Source: Hippophae tibetana (lineage: Eukaryota; Streptophyta; Magnoliopsida; Rosales; Elaeagnaceae). Taken from it: DNA of 64,000 nt. The notes below the pieces were generated by a model. It was not told the origin of the DNA. It made no database searches and worked only from the letters and a program-made list of their open reading frames with translations. Positions 47,836-60,418 of this stretch are shown here, piece after piece (the stretch's first letter is position 1; each line of letters begins with the position of its first letter). Location of the stretch: assembly GCA_037013495.1 (NCBI GenBank), contig CM072801.1:30182001-30246000 (forward strand), given 5' to 3'. The position numbers and the translations under genes were made by a program.

Positions 47836-47970
47836 GAAGAACACTAAAACTAAGAGAATTGAACTAAAAACTAAGAAGGAAACTAAGAAAAACTTAGAAA
47901 CTAAGAAAGAAACTAAGGAAAACTCAAAAAAACTAAGAAATGAGAGAAAGAAAGAAGAGAGAAGTGTGGT
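47836..47970 (-). repeat. AAACTAAG/GA-rich minisatellite in the 5' LTR
   Basis: Same irregular AAACTAAG and AAGAAAC units and GA-rich tail as in the 3' LTR, lying just downstream of the TATA box in the sense direction. In the RNA this is a CT-rich stretch near the expected 5' end. Confidence 0.6.
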
Positions 47971-48004
47971 TTGAAGGTGTGTTTTGAAGTGAAGGGAAGG
48001 GGGG

Positions 48005-48013
48005 TATTTATAG
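48005..48013 (-). promoter_or_regulatory. TATA box of the element promoter
   Basis: The minus strand reads CTATAAATA, followed by CCC. In plants transcription starts about 30 bp further on, so the RNA start is expected near 47975-47980. The upstream elements (palindrome at 48080-48104, minisatellite at 48126-48304) sit at distances normal for proximal and enhancer elements. Confidence 0.75.
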
Positions 48014-48079
48014 GTGAGGATGGAGAGAAAAAGTAGAGAAAAAAATGTTAAAAAAATGTAAAAACGCGGATTATTGATT

Positions 48080-48104
48080 GCTGACGTCATTTGATGACGT
48101 CAGC
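48080..48104 (-). promoter_or_regulatory. Double TGACGTCA palindrome, bZIP-type site
   Basis: Perfect 10-bp arms GCTGACGTCA and TGACGTCAGC around a 5-bp spacer, about 67 bp upstream of the TATA box. TGACGTCA is the established target of plant bZIP factors (TGA and related classes), and paired TGACG motifs near -80 to -100 are known from stress-responsive plant and viral promoters. Binding here is inferred. Confidence 0.7.
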
Positions 48105-48125
48105 ATGACATGGGGCGGCTGCATA

Positions 48126-48304
48126 GTACCGGGTATGAACAGTGCCGAGTCTGATGAACAGTACCGGGGTATGAACAGTGCCGAGTCTAATGAACAGTAC
48201 CCGCGGATAAACAGTACCCGCGGATGAACAGTGCCGAGTCTGATGAACAGTACCGGGGTATGAACAGTGCCGAGTCTGATGAACAGTAACCACGGATGAA
48301 CAGT
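48126..48304 (-). repeat. 36-bp minisatellite upstream of the promoter, 4 units plus half unit
   Basis: Full units at 48144-48179, 48180-48215, 48233-48268 and 48269-48304, with an inserted 17-bp half unit at 48216-48232 and a leading half unit at 48126-48143. All half units end in TGAACAGT or a one-base variant, giving that octamer about every 18 bp. The position upstream of the TATA box suggests an enhancer-like array. Confidence 0.8.
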
Positions 48305-48653
48305 GCCGCGCGCTGCTGCTTGGGGCGGTGCTGGGCGCTGGGGCGCGGCGTCTCGTTTTTCTCCTTTTTGACATTTTTGACCTTTTTGACCCATTTTGTT
48401 CAATTTTTCCATATTTGTCGACCTTTCCGCATTTATTTATTAATATATTTGTGATGTATTGCTTCCAGTATTCTTCTTTGAGTTTTTAAGTTGCGTTTTT
48501 AAGCCAAAATACCTGAAAAACAATAAAAATACCCGTGATTCCGAAAAAGACAAATTTATATAAATATATGATAAAACATATAAATATATATATTTTTAAA
48601 CAATTAATGTGCATAAAATCATGGTTATTTTAGTGCTTTTTGAGTACTCATCA

Positions 48654-48658
48654 GAGTT
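48654..48658. repeat. Target site duplication, right copy
   Basis: GAGTT directly follows the terminal CA of the 5' LTR and continues into CAATCTATTTTTG, the expected rest of the interrupted satellite monomer. Confidence 0.95.
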
Positions 48659-51600
48659 CAATCTATTTTTGTTATTGAATGAAACAATAGAGATACTACA
48701 GTTCATAGTTTGAAGAAAAACTAGGTTATTAATATTGGTGGCAATATTAAATTGTTGTAACTTTTAATTCGTGCATCGAAATGACTATTATAATGTAGCA
48801 AATCGCAGCTCATTCGATTCCTAAAAAGGGAAGGAAAGAATAGTTTAGTTATCGGCATTTTCTTAACCAAAATTACTTTGTTTACACAACAGGCCAACCT
48901 ATAATAGGTTGGTGGCATCCCATTGCATTGTTTTCAGTTCTTGGTCTTTTGGGTTCCAATTTGATAATCTTAACCCTTTTCTAAGCAATTTACTCATTCT
49001 TAATCCTTCGAGTGCCTATGTTGTTCGCCTAAAGATTCTGCATCATTTGGTATCAAAGCCTTGGTTGCTGAAAATATGCTCTCTATCTTCATATATTCAT
49101 TTTTTGAATTTTACATTTAAAAAAACCTTGTCCATTTAATTTTATTTGCTTTCATAAGTAACAAACCACAAAGAAAGATGGATATTTGTATAACAAGTCT
49201 TGTGTTTTCTTACAATTTTGTAGTCATTATTTTGTCATTTGACTTAATTTCCTAGTTTTATTTAAATTCTTTGTGTCATTTCCTTGTTTTATGTTTTCTG
49301 TGTGCAGCCTATTTTTGCTTTTGAAAGAAACAATAGAGCTACTGCATTTCGTAGTTTCAAGAAAAACTAGGTTATTAATATCGGTGGCAATATTAATCTA
49401 CTGTAACTTTTAATTCGTGCATCGAAATGGCTATTGTACTGTATCAAATCGTAGCTCTTTCCATTCCTAAAAACAAACTACAAGAATAGTTTAGTTATCG
49501 GCATTTTTTTAGCCATAATTACTTTGTTTACACTACTTTCCAACCTCTAATAGGTTGGTGGCATCTCATTGCATTGTTTTCAGTTCTTGTTCTTTTGGGT
49601 ATCAATTTGATCATCTTAACCCTTTTGTAAGAAATTTACTCATTCTTAATCCTTCGAGTTCCTATGTTGTTCGCCTAAAAGTTCCGCATCATTTGGTATC
49701 AAAACCTTGGTTGCTGAAAATATGGTAGCTATCTTCATATTTTCATTTTTTGAATTTTACATTTAAAAAGACTTTGTACATTTAATATTCTTTGCTTTCA
49801 TAAGGAACAAACCACAAAGAAAGAGAGATATTTGCATAACTAGTCTTGTGTTTTCTTACAATTTTGTAGTCATTATTTTGTCTTTCGACTTAATTTCCTA
49901 GTTTTATTTAAATTCTTTGTACCTTTTTCTTGATTTATGTTTTCTGTGTGCAACCTATTTTTGCTTTTGAAAGAAACAATAGAGCTACTGCATTTCGTAG
50001 TTTCAAGAAAAACAAGGTTATTAATATCGGTGGAAATATTAACCTATTGTAACTTTTAATTCGTGCATCGAAATGACTATTGTACTGTATCAAATCGGAG
50101 CTCTTTCGATTCCTAAAAACACACTGCAAGAATAGTTTAGTTATCCGCATTTTTTTAGCCATAATTACTTTGTTTACACTACTTTCCAACCTCTAAAAGA
50201 TAGGTGGCATCTCATTGCATTGTTTTCAGTTCTTGTTCTTTTAGGTTCCAATTTGATCATCTTACCCCATTTCGAAGCAATTCACTCATTCTTAATCCTT
50301 TGAGTTCATATGTTGTTCCCATAAAGGTTCGGCATCATTTGGTATCAAAGCCTTTGTTGCTGAAAATATGTTATCTATGTTCTTATATTTATTTTTTGAA
50401 TTTTACATTTAATAAAACTTTGTCCATTGAATTTTCTGTGTTTTCATTAGACAAAAATCACAACGAAAGATAGATATTTGTATACCAAGTCTTGTATTTT
50501 CTATTAATTTTGTTGTCATTATTTTGTCTTTCGATTTCATTTCCTTTCTTCCTTGAAATTCTTTGTACCTTTTTCTATTGTCATGTTTTCTGAGTTCAAT
50601 CTATTTTTGTTGTTGAAAGAAACAATAGAGAAACTACAGTTCATAGTTTGAAGAGAAACTAGGTTATTAATATTGGTGGCAATATTAAATTGTTGTAACT
50701 TTTAATTCGTGCATCGAAATGACTATTATAATGTAGCAAATCGCAGCTCATTCGATTCCTAAAAAGGGAAGGAAAGAATAGTTTAGTTATCGGCATGTTT
50801 TTTAACCAAAATTACTTTGTTTACACTACAGGCCAACCTCTAATAGGTTGATGGCATCTCATTGCATTGTTTTCAGTTCTTGTTCTTTTGGGTTCTAATT
50901 TGATAATCTTAACCCTTTTCTAAGCAATTTACTCATTCTTAATCCTTCGAGTTCCTATGTTGTACCCCTAAAGGTTCCGCATCATTTGGTATCAAAGCCT
51001 TGGTTGCTGAAAATATGGTAGCTATCTTCATATTTTCATTTTTTGAATTTTACATTTAAAAAGACTTTGTCTATTTAATTTTCTTTGCTTTCATAAGGAA
51101 CAAACCACAAAGAAAGAGAGATATTTGCATAACTAGTCTTGTGTTTTCTTACAATTTTGTAGTCATTATTTTGTCTTTCGACTTAATTTTCTAGTTTTAT
51201 TTAAATTCGTTGTACCTTTTTCTTGTTTTATGTTTTCTGTGTGCAACCTATTTTTGCTTTTGAAAGAAACAATAGAGCTACTGCATTTCGTAGTTTCAAG
51301 AAAAACAAGGTTATTAATATCGGTGGCAATATTAAACTATTGTAACTTTTAATTCGTGCATCGAAATGACTATTGTACTGCATCAAATCGTAGCTCTTTC
51401 GATTCCTAAAAACACACTGCAAGAATATTTTAGTTATCAGCATTTTTTAGCCATAATTACTTTGTTTACACTACTTTCCAACCTCTAAAAGATAGGTGGC
51501 ATCTCATTGCATTGTTTTCAGTTCTGGTTCTTTTGGGTTCGAATTTGATCATCTTAACCCATTTCGAAGCAATTTACTCATTCTTAATCCTTTGAGTTCA

Positions 51601-51702
51601 TATGTTGTTCCCCTAAAGGTTCGGCATCATTTGGTATCAAAGCCTTTGTTGCTGAAAATATGTTATCTATGTTCTTATATTTATTTTTTGAATTTTACAT
51701 TT

Positions 51703-52590
51703 AAAAAAACTTTGTCCATTGAATTTTCTGTGTTTTCATTAGACACAAATCACAAAGAAAGATAGATATTTCTATACCATACCTTGTGTTTTCTTTTAAT
51801 TTTGTTGTCATTATTTTGTCTTTCGATTTCATTTCCTTTCTTTCTTGAAATTTCTTGTACCTTTTTCTTGTGTCATGTTTTCTGTGTTCAATCTGTTTTT
51901 TATTGAAAGAAACTATAGAGATACTACAGTTCATAGTTTCAAGAAAAACAAGGTCATTAATATCGGTGGCAATATTAAACTGTTGTAACTTTTAAATCGT
52001 GCATCGAAATGCCTATTATAATATAGCAAATAGCAGCTCTTTCGATTCCTAAAAATACAATGAAAGAATAGTTTAGTTTTCGGCATTTTTTTGGCCATAA
52101 TTACTTTGTTTACACTACTTTCCAACCTCTAATAGGTTGGATACATCTCATTGCATTGTTTTCAGTTCTTGTTCTTTTGGGTTCTAATTTGATAATCTTA
52201 ACCCTTTTCTAAGCAATTTACTCATTCTTAATCCTTCGAGTTCCTATGTTGTTCCCCTAAAGGTTCCGCATCATTTGGTATCAAATCCTTGGTTGTTGAA
52301 AATATGGTATCTATCTTCATATTTTCATTTTTTGAATTTTACATTTAAAAAGACTTTGTACATTTAATTTTCTTTGCTTTCATAAGGAACAAACCACAAA
52401 GAAAGAGAGATATTTGTATAACTAGTCTTGTGTTTTCTTACAATTTTGTAGTCATTATTTTGTCTTTCGACTTAATTTCCTATTTTTATTTAAATTCTTT
52501 GTACCTTTTTCTTGTTTTATGTTTTCTGTGTGCAACCTATTTTTTTTTTGAAAGAAACAATAGAGCTACTGCATTTCGTAGTTTCAAGAA
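51703..52590. repeat. Satellite segment duplicated 2473 bp downstream (copy 1)
   Basis: About 0.89 kb here is nearly identical to 54176-55063, including rare variants such as TTTCTATACC, GTTTTCGGCATTTTTTTGG and GGTTGGATACATC. The copies separate after about 52590 (AACTAGATT against AACTAGGTT). The 2473-bp offset equals four monomers minus about 107 bp, the size of the deletion at 53978. Confidence 0.75.
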
Positions 52591-53431
52591 AAACTAGATT
52601 ATTAATATCGGTGGCAATATTAAACTATTGTAACTTTTAATTCGTGCTTCGAAATGGCTATGGTACTGTATCAAATCGTAGCTCTTTCGATTCCTAAAAA
52701 GAAACTACAAGAATAGTTTAGTTATCGGCATTTTTTTAGCCATAATTACTTTGTTTACACTACTTTCCAACCTCTAAAAGGTTGGTGGCATCTCATTGCA
52801 TTGTTTTCAGTTCTTGTTCTTTTGGGTTCCAATTTGATCATCTTAACCCTTTTGTAAGAAATTTACTCATTCTTAATCCTTCGAGTTCCTATGTTGTTCC
52901 CCTAAAGGTTCCGCATCATTTGGTATCAAAACCTTGGTTGCTGAAAATATGGTAGCTATCTTCATATTTTCATTTTTTGAATTTTACATTTAAAAAGACT
53001 TTGTACATTTAATTTTCTTTGCTTTCATAAGGAACAAACCAGAAAGAAAGAGAGATATTTGCATAACTAGTCTTGTGTTTTCTTACAATTTTGTAGTCAT
53101 TATTTTGTCTTTCGACATAATTTCCTAGTTTTATTTAAATTCTTTGTACCTTTTTCTTGATTTATGTTTTCTGTGTGCAACCTATTTTTGCTTTTGAAAG
53201 AAACAATAGAGCTACTGCATTTCGTAGTTTCAAGAAAAACTAGGTTATTAATATCGGTGGAAATATTAACCTATTGTAACTTTTAATTCGTGCATCGAAA
53301 TGACTATTGTACTGTATCAAATCGGAGCTCTTTCGATTCCTAAAAACACACAGCAAGAATAGTTTAGTTATCCGCATTTTTTTAGCCATAATTACTTTGT
53401 TTACACTACTTTCCAACCTCTAAAAGATAGG

Positions 53432-54606
53432 TGGCATCTCATTGCATTGTTTTCAGTTCTTGTTCTTTTGGGTTCCAATTTGATCATCTTAACCCATTTC
53501 GAAGCAATTTACTCATTCTTAATCCTTTGAGTTCATATGTTGTTCCCCTAAAGGTTCGGCATCATTTGGTATCAAAGCCTTTGTTGCTGAAAATATGTTA
53601 TCTATGTTCTTATATTTATTTTTTGAATTTTACATTTAAAAAAACTTTGTCTATTGAATTTTTTGTGTTTTCATTCGACACAAATCACAAAGAAAGATAG
53701 ATATTTGTATACCATACCTTGTGTTTTCTTTTAATTTTGTTTTCATTATTTTGTCATTCGATTTCATTTCCTTTCTTTCTTTAAATTCTTTGTACCTTTT
53801 TCTATTGTCATTTTTCTGAGTTCAATCTATTTTTGTTATTGAATGAAACAATAGAGATACTACAGTTCATAGTTTGAAGAAAAACTAGGTTATTAATATT
53901 GGTGGCATTATTAAATTGTTGTAACTTTTAATTCGTGCATCGAAATGACTAATATAATGTAGCAAATCGCAGCTCATCATTGCATTGTTTTCAGTTCTTG
54001 TTCTTTTGGGTTCCAATTTGATAGTCTTAACCCTTTTCTAAGCAACTTACTCATTCTTAATCCTTCGAATTCCTATGTTGTTCGCCTAAAGGTTCCGCAT
54101 CATTCGGTATCAAAGCCTTGGTTGTTGAAAATATGGTATCTATCTTCATATTTTCATTTTCTGAATTTTACATTTAAAAAAACTTTGTCCATTGAATTTT
54201 CTGTGTTTTCATTAGACACAAATCACAAAGAAAGATAGATATTTCTATACCATACCTTGTGTTTTCTTTTAATTTTGTTGTCATTATTTTGTCTTTCGAT
54301 TTCATTTCCTTTCTTTCTTGAAATTTCTTGTACCTTTTTCTTGTGTCATGTTTTCTGTGTTCAATCTGTTTTTTATTGAAAGAAACTATAGAGATACTAC
54401 AGTTCATAGTTTCAAGAAAAACAAGGTCATTAATATCGGTGGCAATATTAAACTGTTGTAACTTTTAAATCGTGCATCGAAATGCCTATTATAATATAGC
54501 AAATAGCAGCTCTTTCGATTCCTAAAAATACAATGAAAGAATAGTTTAGTTTTCGGCATTTTTTTGGCCATAATTACTTTGTTTACACTACTTTCCAACC
54601 TCTAAT
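53432..54606. repeat. Deleted and chimeric satellite monomers
   Basis: At 53971-53980 the class A sequence AGCTCAT is joined directly to CATTGCATTG of the next monomer, removing about 107 bp. The following monomer begins as class B and switches to class A at about 54165-54182, within the CATTTAAAAA tract. This records a deletion and an exchange between out-of-register copies. Confidence 0.75.
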
Positions 54607-55063
54607 AGGTTGGATACATCTCATTGCATTGTTTTCAGTTCTTGTTCTTTTGGGTTCTAATTTGATAATCTTAACCCTTTTCTAAGCAATTTACTCATTC
54701 TTAATCCTTCGAGTTCCTATGTTGTTCCCCTAAAGGTTCCGCATCATTTGGTATCAAATCCTTGGTTGTTGAAAATATGGTATCTATCTTCATATTTTCA
54801 TTTTTTGAATTTTACATTTAAAAAGACTTTGTACATTTAATTTTCTTTGCTTTCATAAGGAACAAACCACAAAGAAAGAGAGATATTTGTATAACTAGTC
54901 TTGTGTTTTCTTACAATTTTGTAGTCATTATTTTGTCTTTCGACTTAATTTCCTATTTTTATTTAAATTCTTTGTACCTTTTTCTTGTTTTATGTTTTCT
55001 GTGTGCAACCTATTTTTTTTTTGAAAGAAACAATAGAGCTACTGCATTTCGTAGTTTCAAGAA
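54176..55063. repeat. Satellite segment duplicated (copy 2)
   Basis: Partner of 51703-52590; see that entry for shared variants. Its left edge coincides with the class B to class A switch, so the switch point is probably one breakpoint of the duplicating exchange. Confidence 0.75.
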
Positions 55064-58000
55064 AAACTAGGTTATTAATATCGGTGGCAATATTAAACTA
55101 TTGTAACTTTTAATTCATGCATCGAAATGGCTATGGTACTGTATCAAATCGTTGCTCTTTCGATTCCTAAAAAGAAACTACAAGAATAGTTTAGTTATCG
55201 GCATTTTTTTAGCCATAATTACTTTGTTTACACTTCTTTCCAACCTCTAAAAGGTTGGTGGCATCTCATTGCATTGTTTTCAGTTCTTGTTCTTTTGGGT
55301 TCTAATTTGATCATCTTAACCCTTTTCTAAGCAATTTACTCATTCTTAATCCTTCGAGTTCCTATGTTGTTCCCCTAAAGGTTCCGCATCATTTGGAATC
55401 AAAGCCTTGGTTGCTGAAAATATGGTAGCTATCTTCATATTTTCATTTTTTGAATTTTACATTTAAAAAGGCTTTGTCCATTTAATTTTCTATGCTTTCA
55501 TAAGGAACAAACCACTAAGAAAGAGAGATATTTGTATAACAAGTCTTGTGTTTTCTTACAATTTTGTAGTCATTATTTTGTCTTTCGACTTAATTTCCTA
55601 GTTTTATTTAAATTCTTTGTACCTTTTTCTTGTTTTATGTTTTCTGTGTGCAACCTATTTTTGCTTTTGAAAGAAACAATAGAGCTTCTGCATTTCGTAG
55701 TTTCAAGAAAAACAAGGTTATTAATATCGGTGGCAATATTAAACTATTGTAACTTTTAATTCGTGCATCGAAATGACTATTGTACTGTATCAAATCGTAG
55801 CTCTTTCGATTCCTAAAAACACACTGCAAGAATATTTTAGTTATCAGCATTTTTTAGCCATAATTACTTTGTTTACACTACTTTCCAACCTCTAAAAGAT
55901 AGGTGGCATCTCATTGCATTGTTTTCAGTTCTGGTTCTTTTGGGTTCCAATTTGATTATCTTAACCCATTTCGAAGAAATTTACTCATTCTTAATCCTTT
56001 GAGTTCATATGTTGTTCCCCTAAAGGTTCGGCATCATTTGGTATCAAAGCCTTTGTTGCTGAAAATATGTTATCTATGTTCTTATATTTATTTTTTGAAT
56101 TTTACATTTAAAAAAACTTTGTCCATTGAATTTTCTGTGTTTTCATTAGACACAAATCGCAAAGAAAGATAGATATTTGTATACCATACCTTGTGTTTTC
56201 TTTTAATTTTGTTGTCATTATTTTGTCTTTCGATTTCATTTCCTTTCTTTCTTGAAATTTCTTGAACCTTTTTCTTGTGTCATGTTTTCTGTGTTCAATC
56301 TGTTTTTTATTGAAAGAAACTATAGAGATACTACAGTTCATAGTTTCAAGAAAAACAAGGTCATTAATATCGGTGGCAATATTAAACTATTGTAACTTTT
56401 AAATCGTGCATCGAAATGCCTATTATAATATAGCAAATAGCACCTCTTTCGATTCCTAAAAAGACAATGAAAGAATAGTTTAGTTATCGGCATGTTTTTT
56501 AACCAAAATTACTTTGTTTACACTACTCGCCAACCTCTAATAGGTTGGTGGCATCTTATTGCATTGTTTTTAGTTCTTGTTCTTTTGGGTTCCAATTTGA
56601 TAATCTTAACCCTTTTCTAAGCAATTTACTCATTATTAATCCTTCGAGTTCCTATGTTGTTCGCCTAAAGGTTCCGCATCATTCGGTATCAAAGCCTTTT
56701 TTGTTGAAAATATGGTATCTATCTTCATATTTTCATTTTTTGAATTTTACATTTAAAAAGACTTTGTACATTTAATTTTCTTTGCTTTCATAAGGAACAA
56801 ACCACAAAGAAAGATAGATATTTGTATAACTAGTCTTGTGTTTTCTTGCAATTTTGTAGTCATTATTTTGTCTTTCGACTTAATTTCCTAGTTTTATTTA
56901 AATTCTTTATACCTTTTTCTTGTTATATGTTTTCTGTGTGCAACCTATTTTTTCTTTTGATAGAAACAATAGAGCTACTGCATTTCGTAGTTTCAAGAAA
57001 AACTAGGTTATTAATATCGGTGGCAATATTAAACTATTGTAACTTTTAATTCATGCATCGAAATGGCTATGGTACTGTATCAAATCGTTGCTCTTTCGAT
57101 TCCTAAAAATAAACTACAAGAATAGTTTAGTTATCGGCATTTTTTTAGCCATAATTACTTTGTTTACACTACTTTCCAACCTCTAAAAGGTTGGTGGCAT
57201 CTCATTGCATTGTTTTCAGTTCTTGTTCTTTTGGGTTCCAATTTGATCATCTTAACCCTTTTGTAAGAAATTTACTCATTCTTAATCCTTCGAGTTCCTA
57301 TGTTGTTCCCCTAAAGATTCCGCATCATTTGGTATCAAAACCTTGGTTGTTGAAAATATGGTAGCTATCTTCATATTTTCATTTTTTGAATTTTACATTT
57401 AAAAAGACTTTGTACATTTAATTTTCTTTGCTTTCATAAGGAACAAACCACAAAGAAAGAGAGATATTTGTATAACAAGTCTTGGTTTTTCTTACAATTT
57501 TGTAGTCATTATTTTGACTTTCGACTTAATTTCCTAGTTTTATTTAAATTCTTTGTACCTTTTTCTTGTTTTATGTTTTCTGTGTGCAACCTATTTTTGC
57601 TTTTGAAAGAAACAATAGAGCAACTGCATTTCGTAGTTTCAAGAAAAACTAGGTTATTAATATCGGTGGCAATATTAAACTATTGTAACTTTTAATTCGT
57701 GGACCGAAATGACTATTGTACTGTATCAAATCGTAGCTCTTTCGATTCCTAAAAACATACTGCAAGAATAGTTTAGTTATCAGCAATTTTTTAGCCATAA
57801 TTACTTTGTTTACACTACTTTCCAACCTCTAAAAGATAGGTGGCATCTCATTGCATTGTTTTCAGTTCTTGTTCTTTTGGGTTCCATTTTGATCATCTTA
57901 ACCCATTTCGAAGCAATTTACTCATTCTTAATCCTTTGAATTCATAAGTTGTTCCCCTAAAGGTTCGGCATCATTTGGTATCAAAGCCTTTGTTGCTGAA

Positions 58001-59130
58001 AATATGTTATCTATGTTCTTATATTTATTTTTTGAATTTTACATTTAAAAAAACTTTGTCCATTGAATTTTCTGTGTTTTCATTAGACACAAATCACAAA
58101 GAAAGAGAGATATTTATATACCAAGTCTTGTGTTTTATTTTAATTTTTTTGTCATTATTTTGTCTTTCGATTTCATTTCCTTTCTTTATTTAAATTCTTT
58201 GTACCTTTTTCTTGTGTCATGTTTTCTGTGTTCAATTTGTTTTTTTATTGAAAGAAACTATAGAGATACTATAGTTCATAGTTTCAAGAAAAACAAGGTC
58301 ATTAATATCGGTGGCAATATTAAACTGTTGTAACTTTTAATTCATGCATCGAAATGACTATTATAATGTAGCAAATAGCACCTCTTTCGATTCCTAAAAA
58401 GACAATGAAAGAATAGTTTAGTTATCGGCATTTTTTTAGCAATAATTACTTTGTTTACACTACTTTCCAACCACTAAAAGGTTGGTGGCATCTCATTGCA
58501 TTGTTTTCAGTTCTTGTTCTTTTGGGTTCCAATTTGATCATCTTAACCCTTTTGTAGGAAATTTACTCATTCTTAATGCTTCGAATTCCTATGTTGTTCC
58601 CCTAAAGGTTCCGCATCATTTGGTATCAAAACCTTGGTTGCTGAAAATATGGTAGCTATCTTCATATTTTCATTTTTTGAATTTTACATTTAAAAAGACT
58701 TTGTCCATTTAATTTTCTTTGCTTTCATAAGGAACAAACCACAAAGAAAGAGAGATATTTGTATAACAAGTCTTGTGTTTTCTTACAATTTTGTAGTCAT
58801 TATTTTGTCTTTCCACTTAATTTCCTAGTTTTATTTAAATTCTTTGTACCTTTTTCTTGTTTTATGTTTTCTGTGTGCAACCTATTTTAGCTTTTGAAAG
58901 AAACAATAGAGCTACTGCATTTCGTAGTTTCAAGAAAAACTAGGTTATTAATATCGGTGGCAATATTAAACTATTGTTACTTTTAATTCGTGCATCGAAA
59001 TGACTATTGTACTGTATCAAATCGTAGCTCTTTCGATTCCTAAAAACACACTGCAAGAATAGTTTAGTTATCGGCATTTTTTTAGCCATAATTACTTTGT
59101 TTACACTACTTTCCAACCTCTAAAAGGTTG

Positions 59131-60418
59131 GTGGCATCTCATTGCATTGTTTTCAATTCTTGTTCTTTTGGGTTCCAATTTGATCATCTTAACCCTTTTG
59201 TAAGAAATTTACTCATTCTTAATCCTTCGAGTTCCTATGTTGTTCCCCTAAAGGTTCCGCATCCTTTGGTATCAAAACCTTGGTTGTTTAAAATATGGTA
59301 GCTATCTTCACATTTTCATTTTTTGGATTTTACATTTAAAAAAACTTTGTCCATAGAATTTTCTGTGTTTTCATTAGACAAAAATCACAAAGAAAGATAG
59401 ATATTTGTATACCAAGTCTTGTGTTTTCTTTTAATTTTGTTGTCATTATTTTGTCATTCGATTTCATTTCCTTTCTTTCTTGAAATTTCTTGAACCTTTT
59501 TCTTGTGTCATGTTTTCTGTGTTCAATCTGTTTTTTATTGAAAGAAACTATAGAGATACTACAGTTCATAGTTTCAAGAAAAACAAGGTCATTAATATCG
59601 GTGGCAATATTAAACTATTGTAACTTTTAAATCGTGCATCGAAATGCCTATTATAATATAGCAAATAGCAGCTCTTTCGATTCCTAAAAAGACAATGAAA
59701 GAATAGTTTAGTTATCGGCATGTTTTTTAACCAAAATTACTTTGTTTACACTACTTGCCAACCTCTTATAGGTTGGTGGCACCTTATTGTATTGATTTCA
59801 GTTCTTGTTCTTTCGGGTTCCAATTTGATAAGCTTAACCCTTTTCTAAGCAATTTACTCATTCTTAATCCTTCGAGTTCCTATGTTGTTCGCCTAAAGGT
59901 TCCGCATCATTCGGTATCAAAGCCTTGGTTGTTGAAAATATGGTATCTATCTTCATATTTTCATTTTTTGAATTTTACATTTAAAAAGACTTTGTACATT
60001 TTATTTTCTTTGCTTTCATAAGGAACAAACCACAAAGAAAGAGAGATATTTTTATAACTAGTCTTGTGTTTTCTTACAATTTTGTAGTCATTATTTTGTC
60101 TTTCGACTTAATTTCCTATTTTTATTTAAATTCTTTGTACCTTTTTCTTGTTTTATGTTTTCTGTGTGCAAACTATTTTTTTCTTTTGAAAGAAACAATA
60201 GAGATACTATAGTTCATAGTTTCAAGAAAAACTAGGTCATTAATATCGGTGGTAATATTAAACTGTTGTAACTTTTAATTCGTGCATCGAATTGACTATT
60301 ATAATGTAGCAAATAGCACCTCTTTCGATTCCTAAAAAGACAATGAAAGAATAGTTTAGTTTTCCGCATTTTTTTAGCCATAATTACTTTGTTTACACTA
60401 CTTTCCAACCTCTAATAG
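59131..60418. repeat. Two consecutive chimeric B/A satellite monomers
   Basis: The monomer from 59131 starts as class B (CCCTTTTGTAAG, ATATGGTAGCTATC) and becomes class A at about 59330-59345, again at the CATTTAAAAA tract. The monomer from 59774 starts as class B and turns into class A at about 60195-60205, where AGAGATACTATAGTTCATAG replaces the class B AGAGCTACTGCATTTCGTAG. Both are products of unequal exchange or gene conversion. Confidence 0.7.

Larger units (their letters stand above)
35011..48653 (-). mobile_element. Athila-like Ty3/gypsy LTR retrotransposon, 13,643 bp
   Basis: A structurally complete element lies on the minus strand: two LTRs of 1992 and 2018 bp beginning TGATGA and ending TCATCA, a 5-bp target duplication, a tRNA-Asp primer site, gag and gag-pol frames in the order protease, reverse transcriptase, RNase H, integrase, and a polypurine tract. 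No chromodomain follows integrase and no envelope-like frame is seen. The DLGAS protease and FMDD motifs, the tRNA-Asp primer and the long LTRs point to the Athila (Calypso) lineage. It is odd in having two different gag copies. Both a stop in the first gag and a stop inside integrase make this copy unlikely to move on its own. By eye the LTRs differ by about a dozen substitutions plus repeat-number changes. Confidence 0.96.
46636..48653 (-). repeat. 5' LTR of the retrotransposon (2018 bp)
   Basis: It starts TGATGAACGA at the inner edge and ends GTACTCATCA at the outer edge. In the sense direction (right to left) it has U3 with a GC-rich block, the 36-bp minisatellite, the TGACGTCA palindrome and the TATA box at 48005-48013, then a long transcribed part of roughly 1.3 kb including the three GGTGG hairpins (47087-47232), ending beside the primer site. 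The boundaries of R are not visible from sequence alone. Confidence 0.96.
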
